DNA of 64,000 nt from Heterobilharzia americana (Eukaryota > Platyhelminthes > Trematoda > Strigeidida > Schistosomatidae). Under the pieces are notes generated by a model. The model was not told the origin of the DNA. It saw nothing but the letters and a program-made list of their open reading frames with translations, and made no database searches. The stretch is from positions 12,627,248 through 12,691,247 of the forward strand of contig OX104134.1 of NCBI GenBank assembly GCA_944470555.2, in the 5' to 3' direction. Each line of letters begins with the position of its first letter. Positions within the stretch are counted from its first letter, which is position 1. Positions 33,937-45,999 of this stretch are shown piece by piece. A program made the translations under genes and the position numbers.

Positions 33937-36316
33937 TCATTTGAAGGAACTTAATGGGTTTCTGCGCTATTCTGTCAAACTTGCTTTGGTGAAAACTGAG
34001 ATTACTTTCCTCGAAAGTTGTATTGATACAAATGAATATCCGAAACTGTTCTGGAAAGCACTTAGGAGAAACCATATCCGGCCCAATTCTAAAACACTGA
34101 AGCGTCATGCACTTAATCGTATTGATGCCATTAGCTCTCGTATTGTTGAGTTAAAACGAAATATATCCACGAGAAATCATGCCCTTTATGAGTTATCTAC
34201 TGATGAACGCAAACAGTTCGAGGAGTATGTCATTACAGTCGTAGAAAAACAGTCTCAGTCGGCCAATCTTAAACACTCCGATGGTCTGAAGCCAGTTGAA
34301 ATGGAAAGTAAATTTCCGAATAATCCAGAAAAGTATGTATTTAACCACTCTCACGTTAATCTTTCGACAATTCAAATGCAAGCCCTATCGCTGGGCTCAA
34401 AGTTTTGCAGCAGTGCATCCAAGGTTAACAGATTACATACCCAAGTACAATTTGAAAATTTAATCAGCCAGATTGTCGGTCTTACGCCTGCATCGCCGCA
34501 AGAATTCCAGCATTTCAAGTCCACTGTTCTAGATTGCTGTCACCAATTTATCAACTCCAAAATCAGTTCTAGCTCTTTATTAACCAAGGACCATATACAA
34601 CAGCTAAAACTAATCAAAGATAACAGGGATATTATCATAAGCCGTCCTGATAAGGGAGGAGGCATTGTCCTAATGAATCGTCAGGAGTATACTGATAAAC
34701 TTTCCGTAATCCTCTCTGATCCCACTAAGTTTAGTAAACCCGAAGGTGAGCCCAATAAGACACATATAATTGAAACACAACTCACAAATGTCTTAAAAAA
34801 CATGAGGGATAAATCAATAATTGATCCTGATTTATATGAACGTATCCGACCGGTTGGCTCTATAATCCCACGTCTATATGGACTACCGAAGATACATAAA
34901 ACGGGATTACCTCTTCGTCCGATCCTCGATATGGCTGGTTCTCCCTATCACCGAACTGCTCAATGGTTAGCTGAAATTCTGGAACCTGTTAGAAGGCAAG
35001 TATCGAGTTTTTCTATCCGTGATACATTTCAGTTTGTTGAGGGTATTAAGGATTTTAATGCTCTAAACAAGATGATGTTTTCATTAGACGTCACTTCATT
35101 GTTCACGAGTGTGCCACTCACCGAAACTGTCTGTTATGTATGTGACTATATTGATGCACATAATTTAGACGTAGGACTACCAACGAGCTGCTTGAAAGAG
35201 CTTTTGTTGAGGTGCACATTTAATGTCCAATTCAGTTTCAATAATGAAATCTATAGACAGAAAGATGGAATTGCGATGGGGTCACCATTGGGACCACTGC
35301 TAGCAGATTTCTTCATGTCGAAACTGGAAAATTCAAAACTTCGTCAAACTATTGATAGCTTTGACTTTTATAGAAGATATATGGACGACACGTTTGTTAT
35401 TTGCGACAAAAATGTAGACCTCGACGACGTGCTTCGTTCATTCAATGAATGTCATCAAGCCCTCAAGTTTACTATAGAGAAGGAATCAGAATCAACTATT
35501 CCTTTTCTTGATGTGCTTCTCACCCGACGTCAGAATGGATACCTTAAAAGATCCATCTACAGAAAACCAACGTGGAACGGACAACTAACTAATTTTTATA
35601 GTTGGGTGCCCATCAACAGAAAAAGAAATCTTATTCACTCTCTTTGCTATCGAATAAGAAGTATCTGTAGTGACGATTGTATCGAGGAAGAGCTATCTTT
35701 CTTAAAAAGCATACTTGTCGAAAACGGTTACCCTAGCCGTTTTATTGATAAAAATATGCGGGAAAGAAACACTAAACCAGTCATCCACTCGGTCTCAAAG
35801 AAAAGATTGTTTATGAGCCTAGAGTTTAAAGGAGACCTAGCATCGGATGTACTGAAGAATCGTCTTACCAGATCAATCAATAGGACTTTCTTCGCAGCAA
35901 GACTCCAGTTGACTTTTACCAGCCACAACCTATTCTCCACCTGCGTTAAAGACAAGCTTCCTCGTTTGGCCGCCTCTATGTGCATCTACCAGTTCACCTG
36001 CTCCTGTGGAGCAAGGTACATCGGCCGTAGCCAGAGAATGCTTTCTACACGTATACGAGAACATGTTCCTGCTTGGTTTTATAAAGGTGAAAGAAAGTCT
36101 GTTAGAAGTTCGATTCTAGAACATTTGATTGACTTCCATCACACAACAAATCCAGACGATGACTTTGAAATTATTTATCGAATTCGCCCAAACCTCCCAC
36201 GTTCTCTTCGTTTTCAACTCCTTAAAACAGCGGAGGCTTTAGCTATTCATGAACTAAGACCTGATCTGTGTGTACAAAAGAAGTATGTGCAGTCACTGTC
36301 TTTATCATGGCCATAA
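33887..36316 (+). CDS. Penelope-like reverse transcriptase with C-terminal GIY-YIG endonuclease
   Basis: The 809-codon frame is uninterrupted. RPDKGGGIVLMN (residues 253-264) and GLPKIHKTGLPLRPI (332-346) precede RT motif A FSLDVTSLFTSVP (398-410), motif B GIAMGSPLGPLLADFF (461-476) and the catalytic YMDD (498-501). PFLDVLLTRR (539-548) and YRKPTWNG (558-565) are the PLE-typical blocks after the palm. The C-terminus has CIYQFTCSCGARYIGRS (699-715), R717, REH (724-726) and EHLIDFHH, the PLE version of a GIY-YIG endonuclease. Together these would nick DNA and copy the element RNA onto it. The frame opens at 33869 inside the pseudo-LTR; the listed start is GTG, and the first ATG is codon 139 (34301). 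A spliced or non-ATG start is therefore needed if the N-terminal part is translated. Confidence 0.93.
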   Translation: MKAIIITIIVIKEGYKGHLKELNGFLRYSVKLALVKTEITFLESCIDTNEYPKLFWKALRRNHIRPNSKTLKRHALNRIDAISSRIVELKRNISTRNHALYELSTDERKQFEEYVITVVEKQSQSANLKHSDGLKPVEMESKFPNNPEKYVFNHSHVNLSTIQMQALSLGSKFCSSASKVNRLHTQVQFENLISQIVGLTPASPQEFQHFKSTVLDCCHQFINSKISSSSLLTKDHIQQLKLIKDNRDIIISRPDKGGGIVLMNRQEYTDKLSVILSDPTKFSKPEGEPNKTHIIETQLTNVLKNMRDKSIIDPDLYERIRPVGSIIPRLYGLPKIHKTGLPLRPILDMAGSPYHRTAQWLAEILEPVRRQVSSFSIRDTFQFVEGIKDFNALNKMMFSLDVTSLFTSVPLTETVCYVCDYIDAHNLDVGLPTSCLKELLLRCTFNVQFSFNNEIYRQKDGIAMGSPLGPLLADFFMSKLENSKLRQTIDSFDFYRRYMDDTFVICDKNVDLDDVLRSFNECHQALKFTIEKESESTIPFLDVLLTRRQNGYLKRSIYRKPTWNGQLTNFYSWVPINRKRNLIHSLCYRIRSICSDDCIEEELSFLKSILVENGYPSRFIDKNMRERNTKPVIHSVSKKRLFMSLEFKGDLASDVLKNRLTRSINRTFFAARLQLTFTSHNLFSTCVKDKLPRLAASMCIYQFTCSCGARYIGRSQRMLSTRIREHVPAWFYKGERKSVRSSILEHLIDFHHTTNPDDDFEIIYRIRPNLPRSLRFQLLKTAEALAIHELRPDLCVQKKYVQSLSLSWP

Positions 36317-36360
36317 CATTTTCCCACCCCATTAGCTCCCCCTCCCACTTTGTTAATTTA

Positions 36361-36799
36361 ACCTTTGTATCCTTCCTTTATCACTATTATTGTTATTATA
36401 ATCGCCTTCACTTCAACTAGTTTCCGGTGTTATTTCACTTAATTGTCTTAATCCTTTTAGAAAACATTGACTTCATCTTGTCCAATTTGTCTAATGCCAT
36501 TACATAATACTTAATTGATTTACCATTTTCAATAATTTTTTCACCCCCTTCTGAGTTATATACTCTCTATGTACCATTCCATATATTACATAATCTATTT
36601 GTTATCATTCGCACTTCAATTGTTATTATAATCATAAATGCCTATGTCATCACCCGCTCTATTATTACTGTCATCACCATATAGTGTTTAGTTTTCCTCA
36701 CAGGATATAATTTTTTCCAAATACCATATATATACGATTGTACAGCTTGAAAATAAATTCGTTGAAAAGAGTCTCTTCGCTGAATATCTTGTTCTTAAT
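36361..36799 (-). repeat. PLE 3' inverted pseudo-LTR
   Basis: This is the reverse complement of 33101-33540/33541-33936, starting ACCTTTGTATCC 45 bp after the ORF stop and ending TTCTTAAT. It includes the 40-bp outer segment found only in the distal 5' unit, so it is a full-length unit. At all three sites where the 5' copies differ it matches the proximal copy. Confidence 0.92.
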
Positions 36800-36829
36800 G
36801 TTACAATGGGAATTATTAAACCTATTATT

Positions 36830-39296
36830 GACGAATACTTAGATTTGTTGAAACTCTAGCTATAAGGATGTTTAGAGTTCTTGTATGTCTTGGAAATCAG
36901 TTTGTTGTCACATTCAACGTCTTTGGTAACTCAGCCTCAACATCCCACTCAGACTAACTTTTGTACGCTTTGTCACGTACATTATTTTTGAAACTCATCT
37001 ATCTTTCTTAAATTCGTATAAATATGCATGTTGAATAAGTGAGTGGTCAAGTTCCTTGAAATGTACTGCACTTATAAATCATATGTTTCAGAAAAACAAC
37101 CTCCTCTGAAAGTTTATTGATAGATCGTTTGTTGGAGGAATGATAACGAATTTCTAGAAGTGATTCTAAGAAATATTGATTATGGTTTTACCATACATAA
37201 GACAATACGATGAGTGACGTATTGACTTAAAATGTTTCAGATAAATGCGAAAAACATAGAGGGGGGTGAATATGAAAATATGAAACAAGGAATGCAGTGA
37301 CTAATACAAAGAAATCTGACAAGATAGTAATATATCAATGTTTCTTCCTGAAGACGTAGATCAGGTCAACCCTCAGAGGTGGAATAGCATAAACATATTC
37401 TTTGATAAGTATTATTTCATAGTTTGAGGATACGTACATCACGCATCATTTGTCAGCTAAACGGCATGCGACAGATCTTGTGAGTGACTACAAACCATTT
37501 CAAATATCAAATTCTCTGGAACAAGTTTAGGAAGACACAAGTCCATTTTCTGTCCTTACATTGAACTCACCAAGTTCACATGAATCCATAAACACAGACA
37601 GGGGTCATGATGTATGAATAAGTCATCACATCTTTGCTTCTCTGTGATAAATATGTTTTTCTGTTGATAATAATAATTGATATTTTTGTGGTAATTTGTC
37701 ACACCTACTCAAAGTCCTTCCTCATATACAGTTACAAATAAACAAACGTTACCATTATCATTCGTAGAGACAACATTCTTCATTGACTTTCTTCTGTTTT
37801 ATCTTCCAAACTGAACATGGTTAACTGTTCAAGCACAAGATCTTGTTTATTAGTTCATTCTGTACCCAATATGTACTTATTTCACACTCTTGGGGGGTGG
37901 AGAGGTGGTGAGTAAATGTGAGCCCCACCTTTTCTGCTTCACAGTCACTTAAAGTCTACACCTTTTACGCCACAACATCATAGCAGAAAAGTCACAATCA
38001 GGAGGAGGTCAGCTATATGTCAAAACATACCACTAATTCTTTGGTTCTCAATCTTTCAAAGTGTCTTAACTCAGAGACTTTAATATCCTTACCAAATACG
38101 TTTTGTGTGGCATGGCTGGAAAGAAGTTTTACTAAAATCGATATCCGCAGCAGTCAATGGTAACTTCTCTTTGGCTTAAAACTGTCTGCTTGTATATTTT
38201 TGGATTAATGGTAGGGCCAGCTAACTAATCCGAGATATGTATTACCTTACGCTGTGATATCAGAAAATATAGACACCTTATGACACATACTACTGAATAC
38301 TAGTAGTAGTTGGGAACTGCTTACAACATTCATTAGTGAACAGTAACGTCTGAAAAATGTCCACAATCTAGCTGAACATCAATCTTCAGTTGTTTAAACC
38401 AATTTGACTATCAAATGACACTGATAGTTAGCATTTAACATTGTGCCATTTTTCTACTGACATAGCTCGCATTATCAGTCATGCCTAGAAGATAAAACTC
38501 TGTGATTAGGAAGTTACGCTTGCTAAATATGATTACCTTAAAATATCTCAGATGCTCTCCAATCATTTATATCATTCTTACCAGTGACTTTAGATCTTTA
38601 GAACAATCCACATGTGCTTCAACGCTATGCTAAATGCTGCCATCTAGAGATTTACTTATCAGTATAACAAGCTGGATTTCAGTGGGTCTGTATGAAAACT
38701 AAGTTTCTTTATTAGGTCTACTTTGTCTTAAATGACTTGCTAAAAATTAAAATTAGCAGAAGGTTAAGCATTCCTTCTATCTTATCCATTTAAAAACCAC
38801 CTGTTTTGTTCATCAGCGCACTCATTCTCCGTATGAATTACCATTCTTGACATGTTGAGACTTATCATGGTAACCATATCTGTTTTGCGATATGTAATAT
38901 GTTATTTCGAATACGAATGTTTGGGAAATGAAGTTTTATTAATGTCGACAAACAGTTGCAATCGATTTAGAAAATATAGCCTTTGCTTTTAGGCAGACAT
39001 TTTAAATAATACCAGGTTCTTTTGATTTTCATTTGCTGAATGGGGTTAGGAAACTTCTTGTAAGGGGTTTAGCTATTGCTACATCAGTTTACAAGATGAA
39101 CACAAAACCTCTAGGTTAGAAAATTGTAACTGCCTAGTCGAATGCTAGTGAAGGTAGGAAGTAGTTGGAAGAAATTCAAGTAGGGGTAGACCACATCATG
39201 AAAACAGACTATGAAAAAAAATAGTCTTACCCATGTAGACAGATATAAGTTACATGGCTGAAATCCTTGATAGATGGAGATCCTTGGTGATATGGC
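36830..39296. other. AT-rich sequence, no gene seen
   Basis: No supportable ORF or repeat core. A short G run lies at 37891-37897. Confidence 0.5.
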
Positions 39297-39602
39297 TCAA
39301 CATCCGTCACAATGACAGAGATATGCATATTCTTTGTCATCTACAAGGTTTTTAAAGTTTTCATCAAACTTCATACGCTTATTCTCTGAACTTGCATACA
39401 ATTTTAGGAACTTCAGTGTAACTCTATTTCTGTCCCCTTCTTCTTTACATGCCATTGCAAAGTTCAGAAATATGAGGTGACGAACTTTTGTGTTAATTTC
39501 TACGTCGACTTGTCTGTGGAACAGACCACAAAAGGGGCAAAGTAAAGTGAATGATATGTTTCCAAAAGCAGGGATAAAGCATAAAACAGCCATCACCACC
39601 AT
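39297..39602 (-). CDS. Unrecognised 101-codon ORF, possible exon
   Basis: I do not recognise the product. The frame begins with a hydrophobic stretch (MVVMAVLCFIPAFGNISFTLL), followed by CPFCGLFH, a charged middle (KEEGDRNRV, ENKRMKFDENFK) and an end YLCHCDGC with several cysteines. A CTGTTCCACAG acceptor occurs within it on the minus strand, so only the C-terminal two-thirds may be exon. No neighbour supports it and it may be chance. Confidence 0.2.
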   Translation of the reverse strand: MVVMAVLCFIPAFGNISFTLLCPFCGLFHRQVDVEINTKVRHLIFLNFAMACKEEGDRNRVTLKFLKLYASSENKRMKFDENFKNLVDDKEYAYLCHCDGC

Positions 39603-42600
39603 ATGTTACCTATTTGGCTTCTTTTACTGATAGTCATGGTGTATAAGTTTGTCATTTCCATAGTAACTGTAGCTGTATACATGTGAATAGATCACCAACC
39701 ATCTTTTATGAATGAAGACTGGTTGTACTACTAACAAATAGTTACATATATTTCACAGATAATAAATACACTCAGCATATATGTTTCTCCTCTGCACCAA
39801 ACTAAGTTTATCGATTACAAACTTGAATTTTTCATTTGAATGTATATAATGATGAACTGAATATTTCTATTCCCAACTGGTTCAACATAGTGATTTACGG
39901 TAAAATGGTAGTTTGAACCCTGACAAATATCTGTCATAAAGACAATTAAATTAAAACGATTAAAAAAGTGATTACTGAAAGTTTTATTCTACTATAGGCG
40001 GTTTCATTTATGTTTCATTTACTTTCTATGCTGACTATCTGTCAGACATATCTTTTAGTATAAGTGTATGTCAACGTATCTTATACTTCTTTCATTCAGA
40101 TTAGTTTGTTGACTTGTTCTGTATAAAGAGAAATAGCGTTCAAGGATTCAGGAGTGACTGCTAGAATCTGGCTTATGAAGCTACCAACAAACATCTATAT
40201 CAAATGCACTGGTATAATACCACAGCGATAAACAGTGGACTGGTGCAAAGAATTGAAATACTCTAAAGTAAATATCTGCTTCAAGTAAAGAGGTTCGTAT
40301 AAATATCGACATACTAGCCAGTTAGTCAACAGCTTAGGCAATTTTGGTATAGAGATATCATTTGAAAAATAGTACACGAAATCAAACAGTATGTCAGTGC
40401 ACCCTTAACTTTACCCTTCTCTCCTTTCAAGCATTTCAATTTTTTTCCGACAGTTAATATGCTTATAATAACTCTTGAGCAATTTGTTTTCGGCTATGCA
40501 AACTTGTTGCTAATGTTATGATCATTAGCAAACAGTAAGTAGGTATGCTTTTTGGTACAATGCGTAGGTGAATTTTGTTTTCAGTAATTCATTCACCTTT
40601 TGAATGACATTCTAGACGCGTAACATGGTTTAAATAGCACATTCTCCACGCATCAAACCACATTTTGGAAAACTGTTAGTTAAAATTTGTTTGAACGTTT
40701 TTCGTTAAACCTTGAATAATCTACCGTTACCAGCAAGATCACAAAATTAAAGTTCATCAAATGAATGAGACTTAACGCTTTTATATGTAGACGTTATCCC
40801 TAATCACAAGACTTTTCCATCATCTACCAACGAATAGCTAGATTACGAATGTAACTATGGCTGCATATAAAATCCCACATGTATAACACTATTATAAACT
40901 GTTATCTCTTCACTCATTTGTGGTTGTCACCTTATCTAGTTTCAGTAGGCTACGCATCCTGAGATATAATAAATGTCTCATACATATGAACACATTCAAA
41001 CTAGACACACTTTGAAGATAGGGAAATGAATGTTCTGAAATGGGTCAGACAACTTTGGATATCATAAGACATGGTCACGTGATCACCTTAAAGTCTACAT
41101 CTACAAACTGTTATGGAAGTTTGATAAGCAAATGTGGCAATGACGGTGACCATAAGCATTTACTTAAAATACCGAAAAGTTAGTGAGAAAGAAAGATCCA
41201 GATCTAATGAGGTTTGACAGAGTCAGTATTCAATTAGGTTGTTTGCAGCTGACGCGAATCCTACATATCAATTCGCAATTAGTATTCTGATTGCGTTGTT
41301 TAAACTAGTCTGTATCTGAACTAAGCAGGCTGTCGGTAACTCACGTTATCAACATTCCATTTCTGTTAATATGATAGATAGGTTTTAATTATGACTACTC
41401 TGTGTCACCCGTGTTGTATTTCAATAAATATTTTATTTCGTAATATGATTCGTCTCACCGGACATTAATTTTGTCTTTGGATATCGATTCAGTTTTATAG
41501 AAAGGGATCTAAATCAGCAGTCAGACTTTATGATCAACTGTTACATGATAACCTCGAATAAAGGTATACTAACTAATGAGCATTCCGCTGGTATTTTTTT
41601 CACACCACCGTAGTAACAGTTAACATTCAAATACAACATATATAACCATCAGACTATTTTGCCTCTCAAGATGATCTTGCTTACCCTTTTCTATACACTT
41701 CCGTGGATCAAAAAGCATTTCTCTTAAAAACTTGTTGTTCAAAGAGAAACTATTCTTCAAAGTCATATTTCATATGATGTCCAAATGCAAGAATGAATTG
41801 AAAAAGTAACACTCGTTCAAACCAACCTAGTAACCTGGCTTTTGGCTAAAAATGTGCATGAATTTTACCTACAATAAATAATCTCAACAACGATAACACT
41901 ACTATCTGAGTCATAAAATGAAACTTCGAAATATGTAAACAGGTACGCGATTATTAGTTCATCAATTTACAGTGTTAATATGCAACGGTAAATCTCAGAG
42001 TTATACAGAATGAATATGAATGAAATGAGGATTGAAAGATAGAACATGAGGTGAAATAACTTTAAAATAATGTGCATATTATTCATCTGAGTGCATGCTT
42101 TGCACAAATTCTATTTCTAACTATGCAATAAATAATATGGTCACATTGAACAAATACAAGACAGTCATCTTTGACAAGATGTGTACTAATTATGTACATC
42201 ACTTATATACATTGAGGCTAAACACAGGATGCATACCATTGTTCGGAGTGGAAAAACGAAACTTTGAGGCAGTCTGCTAGTCAAATATGTATAACACTAA
42301 AGAATTCACGTTGATTGGGGTAATAACGATAGTATTATTACAAGCGCTAAATACTTAGACTGTTGGAACCGTAAAGATAAACGTTCAAATTTACTTGTCA
42401 GGATGAAACTAATAGTCTTAAATGCCACTGGAATAAACTATGTAACAAAAGTATTTCCTCTTCTCTACTATTTACCCCAAAAATAGGTTGTTCGTAGTGA
42501 TTACGTTTATTTTCTAAGTATATATGACTTGGCAAGGCGTCAAAAAACATGTACACAAATTAGTCTTTAGTGCCTAATGAGCGTTTGTCGTACGTCAAAC

Positions 42601-43121
42601 GCTGTAAAATATCAAGAAAAATATTCAGTTGTCATCTTTTGGGAACAGATCTAGAGATTATCAGTTATGCACTGCTACTCACCGAAACAGTATGCTTTTC
42701 GTCGAGTTGTGCTATACAATGAAATTACTACTTAAAAAACCTGACTTATCTACATTAATAGTCTTCCATTAGATAGTTTAATAAATCAAGCTGATCCAGA
42801 AAGAACAAGCAGTAACAAATGATAAATGGTATTCATCGTATAAGAAATACCCTCAGTAGCTCATTAACACAGTGATTTAAACTCTAGCGTTTGGCGCGAC
42901 TGATGAGTGTTTCCAATAGCAGATGAAACATCAACAAACAGGTATATTGGCACATTGAGTTGACAAATCTGAACTTGGATTTCACTTCAGCAGAATATGC
43001 ACGTATCTTCTACTCTGGTATGCTAATAAATATTTGTGCTTCATATTGTAGTTAATTATCTGTGCACTAGCCATTAGGGACAGAGCTTATGATGTTGTTG
43101 AAACCAGTACTATTGATTTGG
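39603..43121. other. AT-rich sequence, no gene seen
   Basis: Nothing supportable on either strand over about 3.5 kb. Confidence 0.5.
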
Positions 43122-44465
43122 TATTATTATCATTATTACTTGTCCCTTATGTTCCTAGTGGAACATAGGGATTCAGTAGCACGTCGCCATTCCACCCTCT
43201 CCTCCACAGTCTTTTCAACATGACTCCACCACTGCCGACAACCTTTCATTTCTTCCTCACATGATCTCCCACATATCACCATCGCCTCGAACGCCCAACT
43301 CGTCGTTTCCCCTCCGGATTCCACTAGACGGACTAGCCTGGTGTATGATGTCCCCAAACGATCAACGATCTAGTGTATATCCAATCCAATCCAATCCATT
43401 ACCACTTTCTTCTGCATATTTGCTGGGCGATGGGTTCTTGGTTGTTTCGTTGCCAGCCAGACAGCCAGCCAGCCAGAGTTCCTTGTTGCTTATGCTTATT
43501 ATTCTGGTCATCTGATCTTCACTATCGAGTGGACGTAGGCGGCAACTGTTGATGAATGTCTGTAGTTTGTTGAAAATACTTTTCGTGACTCGCCAAGTCT
43601 CTCAAACATCACATAGAAGCACTGACTGACTTGACTGATATTAGTGTTGAAAATTCGGATCTTGTTCACGCTTTATGCTGAGTGTAGTGGAGTGGAGTGG
43701 AGTGCAGTAGATCTCCACACCGGTTTCAGGTTGATGAAAGCCTCTCTTGCTAACTTTCTGATCATGGCTTTGACATGCACATCTGTGCCTCTGTCACCAC
43801 CGCCTGCAGTTGGAACGATGCTGCTCAGGTAGGTGGGTAGGTAGGTAGGTGTGTAGGTAGGTGTGTAGGTAGGTAGGTAGGTAGGTATGTATGTATGTAT
43901 GTAGGTAGGTAGGTAGGTGTGTAGGTGTGTAGGTAGGTAGGTGTGTAGGTAGGTAGGTGAAGGAGACAACTTGCTTCAGATTTCTCCCGTTGATGGTGAT
44001 TGGTGCTTGTTGTTGTTGTTGGCTGGGTAACTTCATCACCTCTGTCTTCTCTGCATTTACCTAAAGTCCTGTCTTCGCTGCCCTGCCTCTTCTGTCAATT
44101 TGTATGCTTTTGCCTGTTGATCTTCGAGTTTGTGCTGCCTTAGACATTAATCATCGGCGAATTCCAAATCTTCTGGGGTCCTTTTATCAGTTCAGCGTAT
44201 GCCCCTTTTCTTGCTACTCACGGTTTGTTGCATGATCCAGTCAGGTTTACCACAATCAGGAAGATGATCGGTGATAGTTGGTAGCAACCTTGTCTTACTC
44301 CTGTCTTCACTTCACAGGCGTCACTGAGCTTTCCATTGTGAATCACTTGGCATGTGGCGTCTTCATATAGCTGCTGTTGAATGAGGTTGATAAACATTTG
44401 TGGTACTCCGTAGTGTTGAAGCGATTGCCAAATTTCTTTTCAGTATTATAGAAAAGTTTAATCAA
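43122..44465 (-). mobile_element. RTE-clade (SR2-like) retrotransposon 3' fragment, inverted sister of 22.8-24.1 kb
   Basis: Read on the minus strand, it begins with IWQSLQHYGVPQMFI (about 44440), VIHNGKLSDACEVKTGVRQG (motif B region, about 44340-44290) and LEFADD followed by a stop (about 44150), the catalytic motif of RTE RTs. [17 protein letters not shown] is followed by the tetranucleotide tract and then SSIV and [17 protein letters not shown]. The C-terminal block and tail match the plus-strand copy almost base for base. It extends about 420 bp further 5' than that copy, so the two are separate truncation products or a duplication with end loss. Stops make it inactive. Confidence 0.87.
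43827..43959 (-). repeat. (CTAC)n-type tract inside the RTE ORF, shorter allele
   Basis: On the minus strand the tract consists of CTAC units with CACA/ACAC and TACA variants, about 133 bp against 538 bp in the sister copy. It encodes Tyr-Leu-Pro-Thr with His and Ile variants. It sits at the same point, after SFTYL and before SSIV, and the flanking codons are in different frames on the two sides. Confidence 0.95.
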
Positions 44466-45999
44466 AGATTACACCTGTAGTAATACCGAAAGCTTGTTTA
44501 AGTAGCCATCAAGATGACTAAAATGCCTTTCCGACTTTTCACAAATTGCTCGACGAACATCGTATTGGTTTGTTTAAGCTACGCAAATAACTTGCTATCA
44601 TTAATCTTCATCCAGTCTACTAAAACCATTTGATAAAATCGAATCATACACACATTTTTACGGACAAACCAAACCCAATAGCTAATAAAATTTAAAAGAA
44701 ACAAACAGTGACATATTGCATGTTCAAAAGAAGCATTCAATATTTTATTTATTCAAATTGTGATTTTGTTGAAAATACGTCATCTCTATGTTTTCATCTA
44801 ATGAGAGGTAATACAAAGAGAGGAGATGATCTTATCCTCAATAATTACTAGATTGGCTACCTCAACTAAGTTGATGTGAATCAGTTAATGATTAGGAGTC
44901 ACAATTATATCTTCATACGAGATAAGATCGATCAAGTTAAGTACTAATTCTAAGGCTGATTTCATTTTTTAACTTTATATATATATATAGTTCAACTTGA
45001 CGCTAAGATATTCACTGAATAGTATGCATACCTGAGCAAAATGCATGTGCGATCAGACAATCAAACTGTGTCTTCTATACAATTTACACCGATGTGTGTT
45101 TAAATAACAAAGTTATTTCAACTATTGATTATTGAAGTTAACATTTCACGTATCTTCTTTTAAGAGAACTGTCAGTTAAATATGTGCTAGTAATATTTAG
45201 TAAATATTTGAATCAAGTTTGTGAAGTAGATTTCAATTGGGGAATGTGAGAAATTATTTAAAAATTGCTTAATAAAGTTAATTATACAACTATGAGGTTC
45301 TATGATCGTGCTTAGACACGGAAAACTGGTAGTATAGCCATTTGAAAAATAGGTATTAGTAACCTCTACTGGTAAGCAACATCATTGATGTTTGCACAAA
45401 GATTGCTAATATGAGTTATTTCAGAGACTTATTGTATTTGTTCAGATTCTCACTTTCTCGACGATTTTCATACTGAACTAGGAATCCCATACTTCATTTG
45501 AGATACAGGTCCTTCTAGCTGAGGAGTCTCACTACAAGCCACCATCCAGAATTCTGTTCCTATAAATTACGTACAAAACAATTAATTGAGTGACCCTTAA
45601 ATCCATGATTGTCCTCGTAAAATAACCTACCCCCCGAACGCACAACAGTGTATCATATGAATATTACAGAAACACGTAACTGAAACAGCAAATTTTCATT
45701 CTGGATGAATGAACCTCCATCACCAAACTTACGTGTGCTTTCTATCTGACTCAAGTGCAATAAAATGGAAATCAGATGGTGTCCTAAAAACTACTGGTTG
45801 TTGTGCATTACAGCCTATCATATTGTTATGATTAATGTTATTTAACTGTCATGGATTTTTAATTTGAAAATATTGTACAAGAAGTAAATTGGTTGGAATA
45901 TCCTACTGAGAACTACAAACTATACTAAAAGTTATTGTCTGGAATAAAGTGATTGTAATTTTTGTGATTAATTCAATCCAAGTTAAGTTTTAGTTCGGA
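44466..45999. other. AT-rich sequence, no gene seen
   Basis: No coding feature. CTGAGGAGTCTCACTAC near 45520 faintly resembles a hammerhead core but has no GAAA; TGGAATAAAGTGA near 45940 resembles the CR1-like 3' tail. Confidence 0.4.

Larger units (their letters stand above)
33089..36829 (+). mobile_element. Apparently intact Penelope-like element with pseudo-LTRs and 12-bp target repeat
   Basis: The element has a 5' tandem pair of pseudo-LTRs (33101-33540 and 33541-33936), one long ORF, and an inverted pseudo-LTR copy (36361-36799). The 12-mer AAACCTATTATT lies immediately upstream (33089-33100) and again at 36818-36829, about 20 bp beyond the inverted repeat, and is a candidate target-site duplication. 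This tandem-plus-inverted layout and the RT plus GIY-YIG protein are the hallmarks of endonuclease-containing PLEs; schistosome PLEs of this kind have been called Cercyon. The pseudo-LTR copies differ at only about three positions in 400 bp, so insertion was recent. Confidence 0.9.

Noticed and set aside
45520..45560. CTGAGGAGTCTCACTAC resembling the family 2 hammerhead core
   Set aside because: There is no GAAA, and stem II (GTCTC with AAGCC) does not pair; probably chance or too decayed to call.
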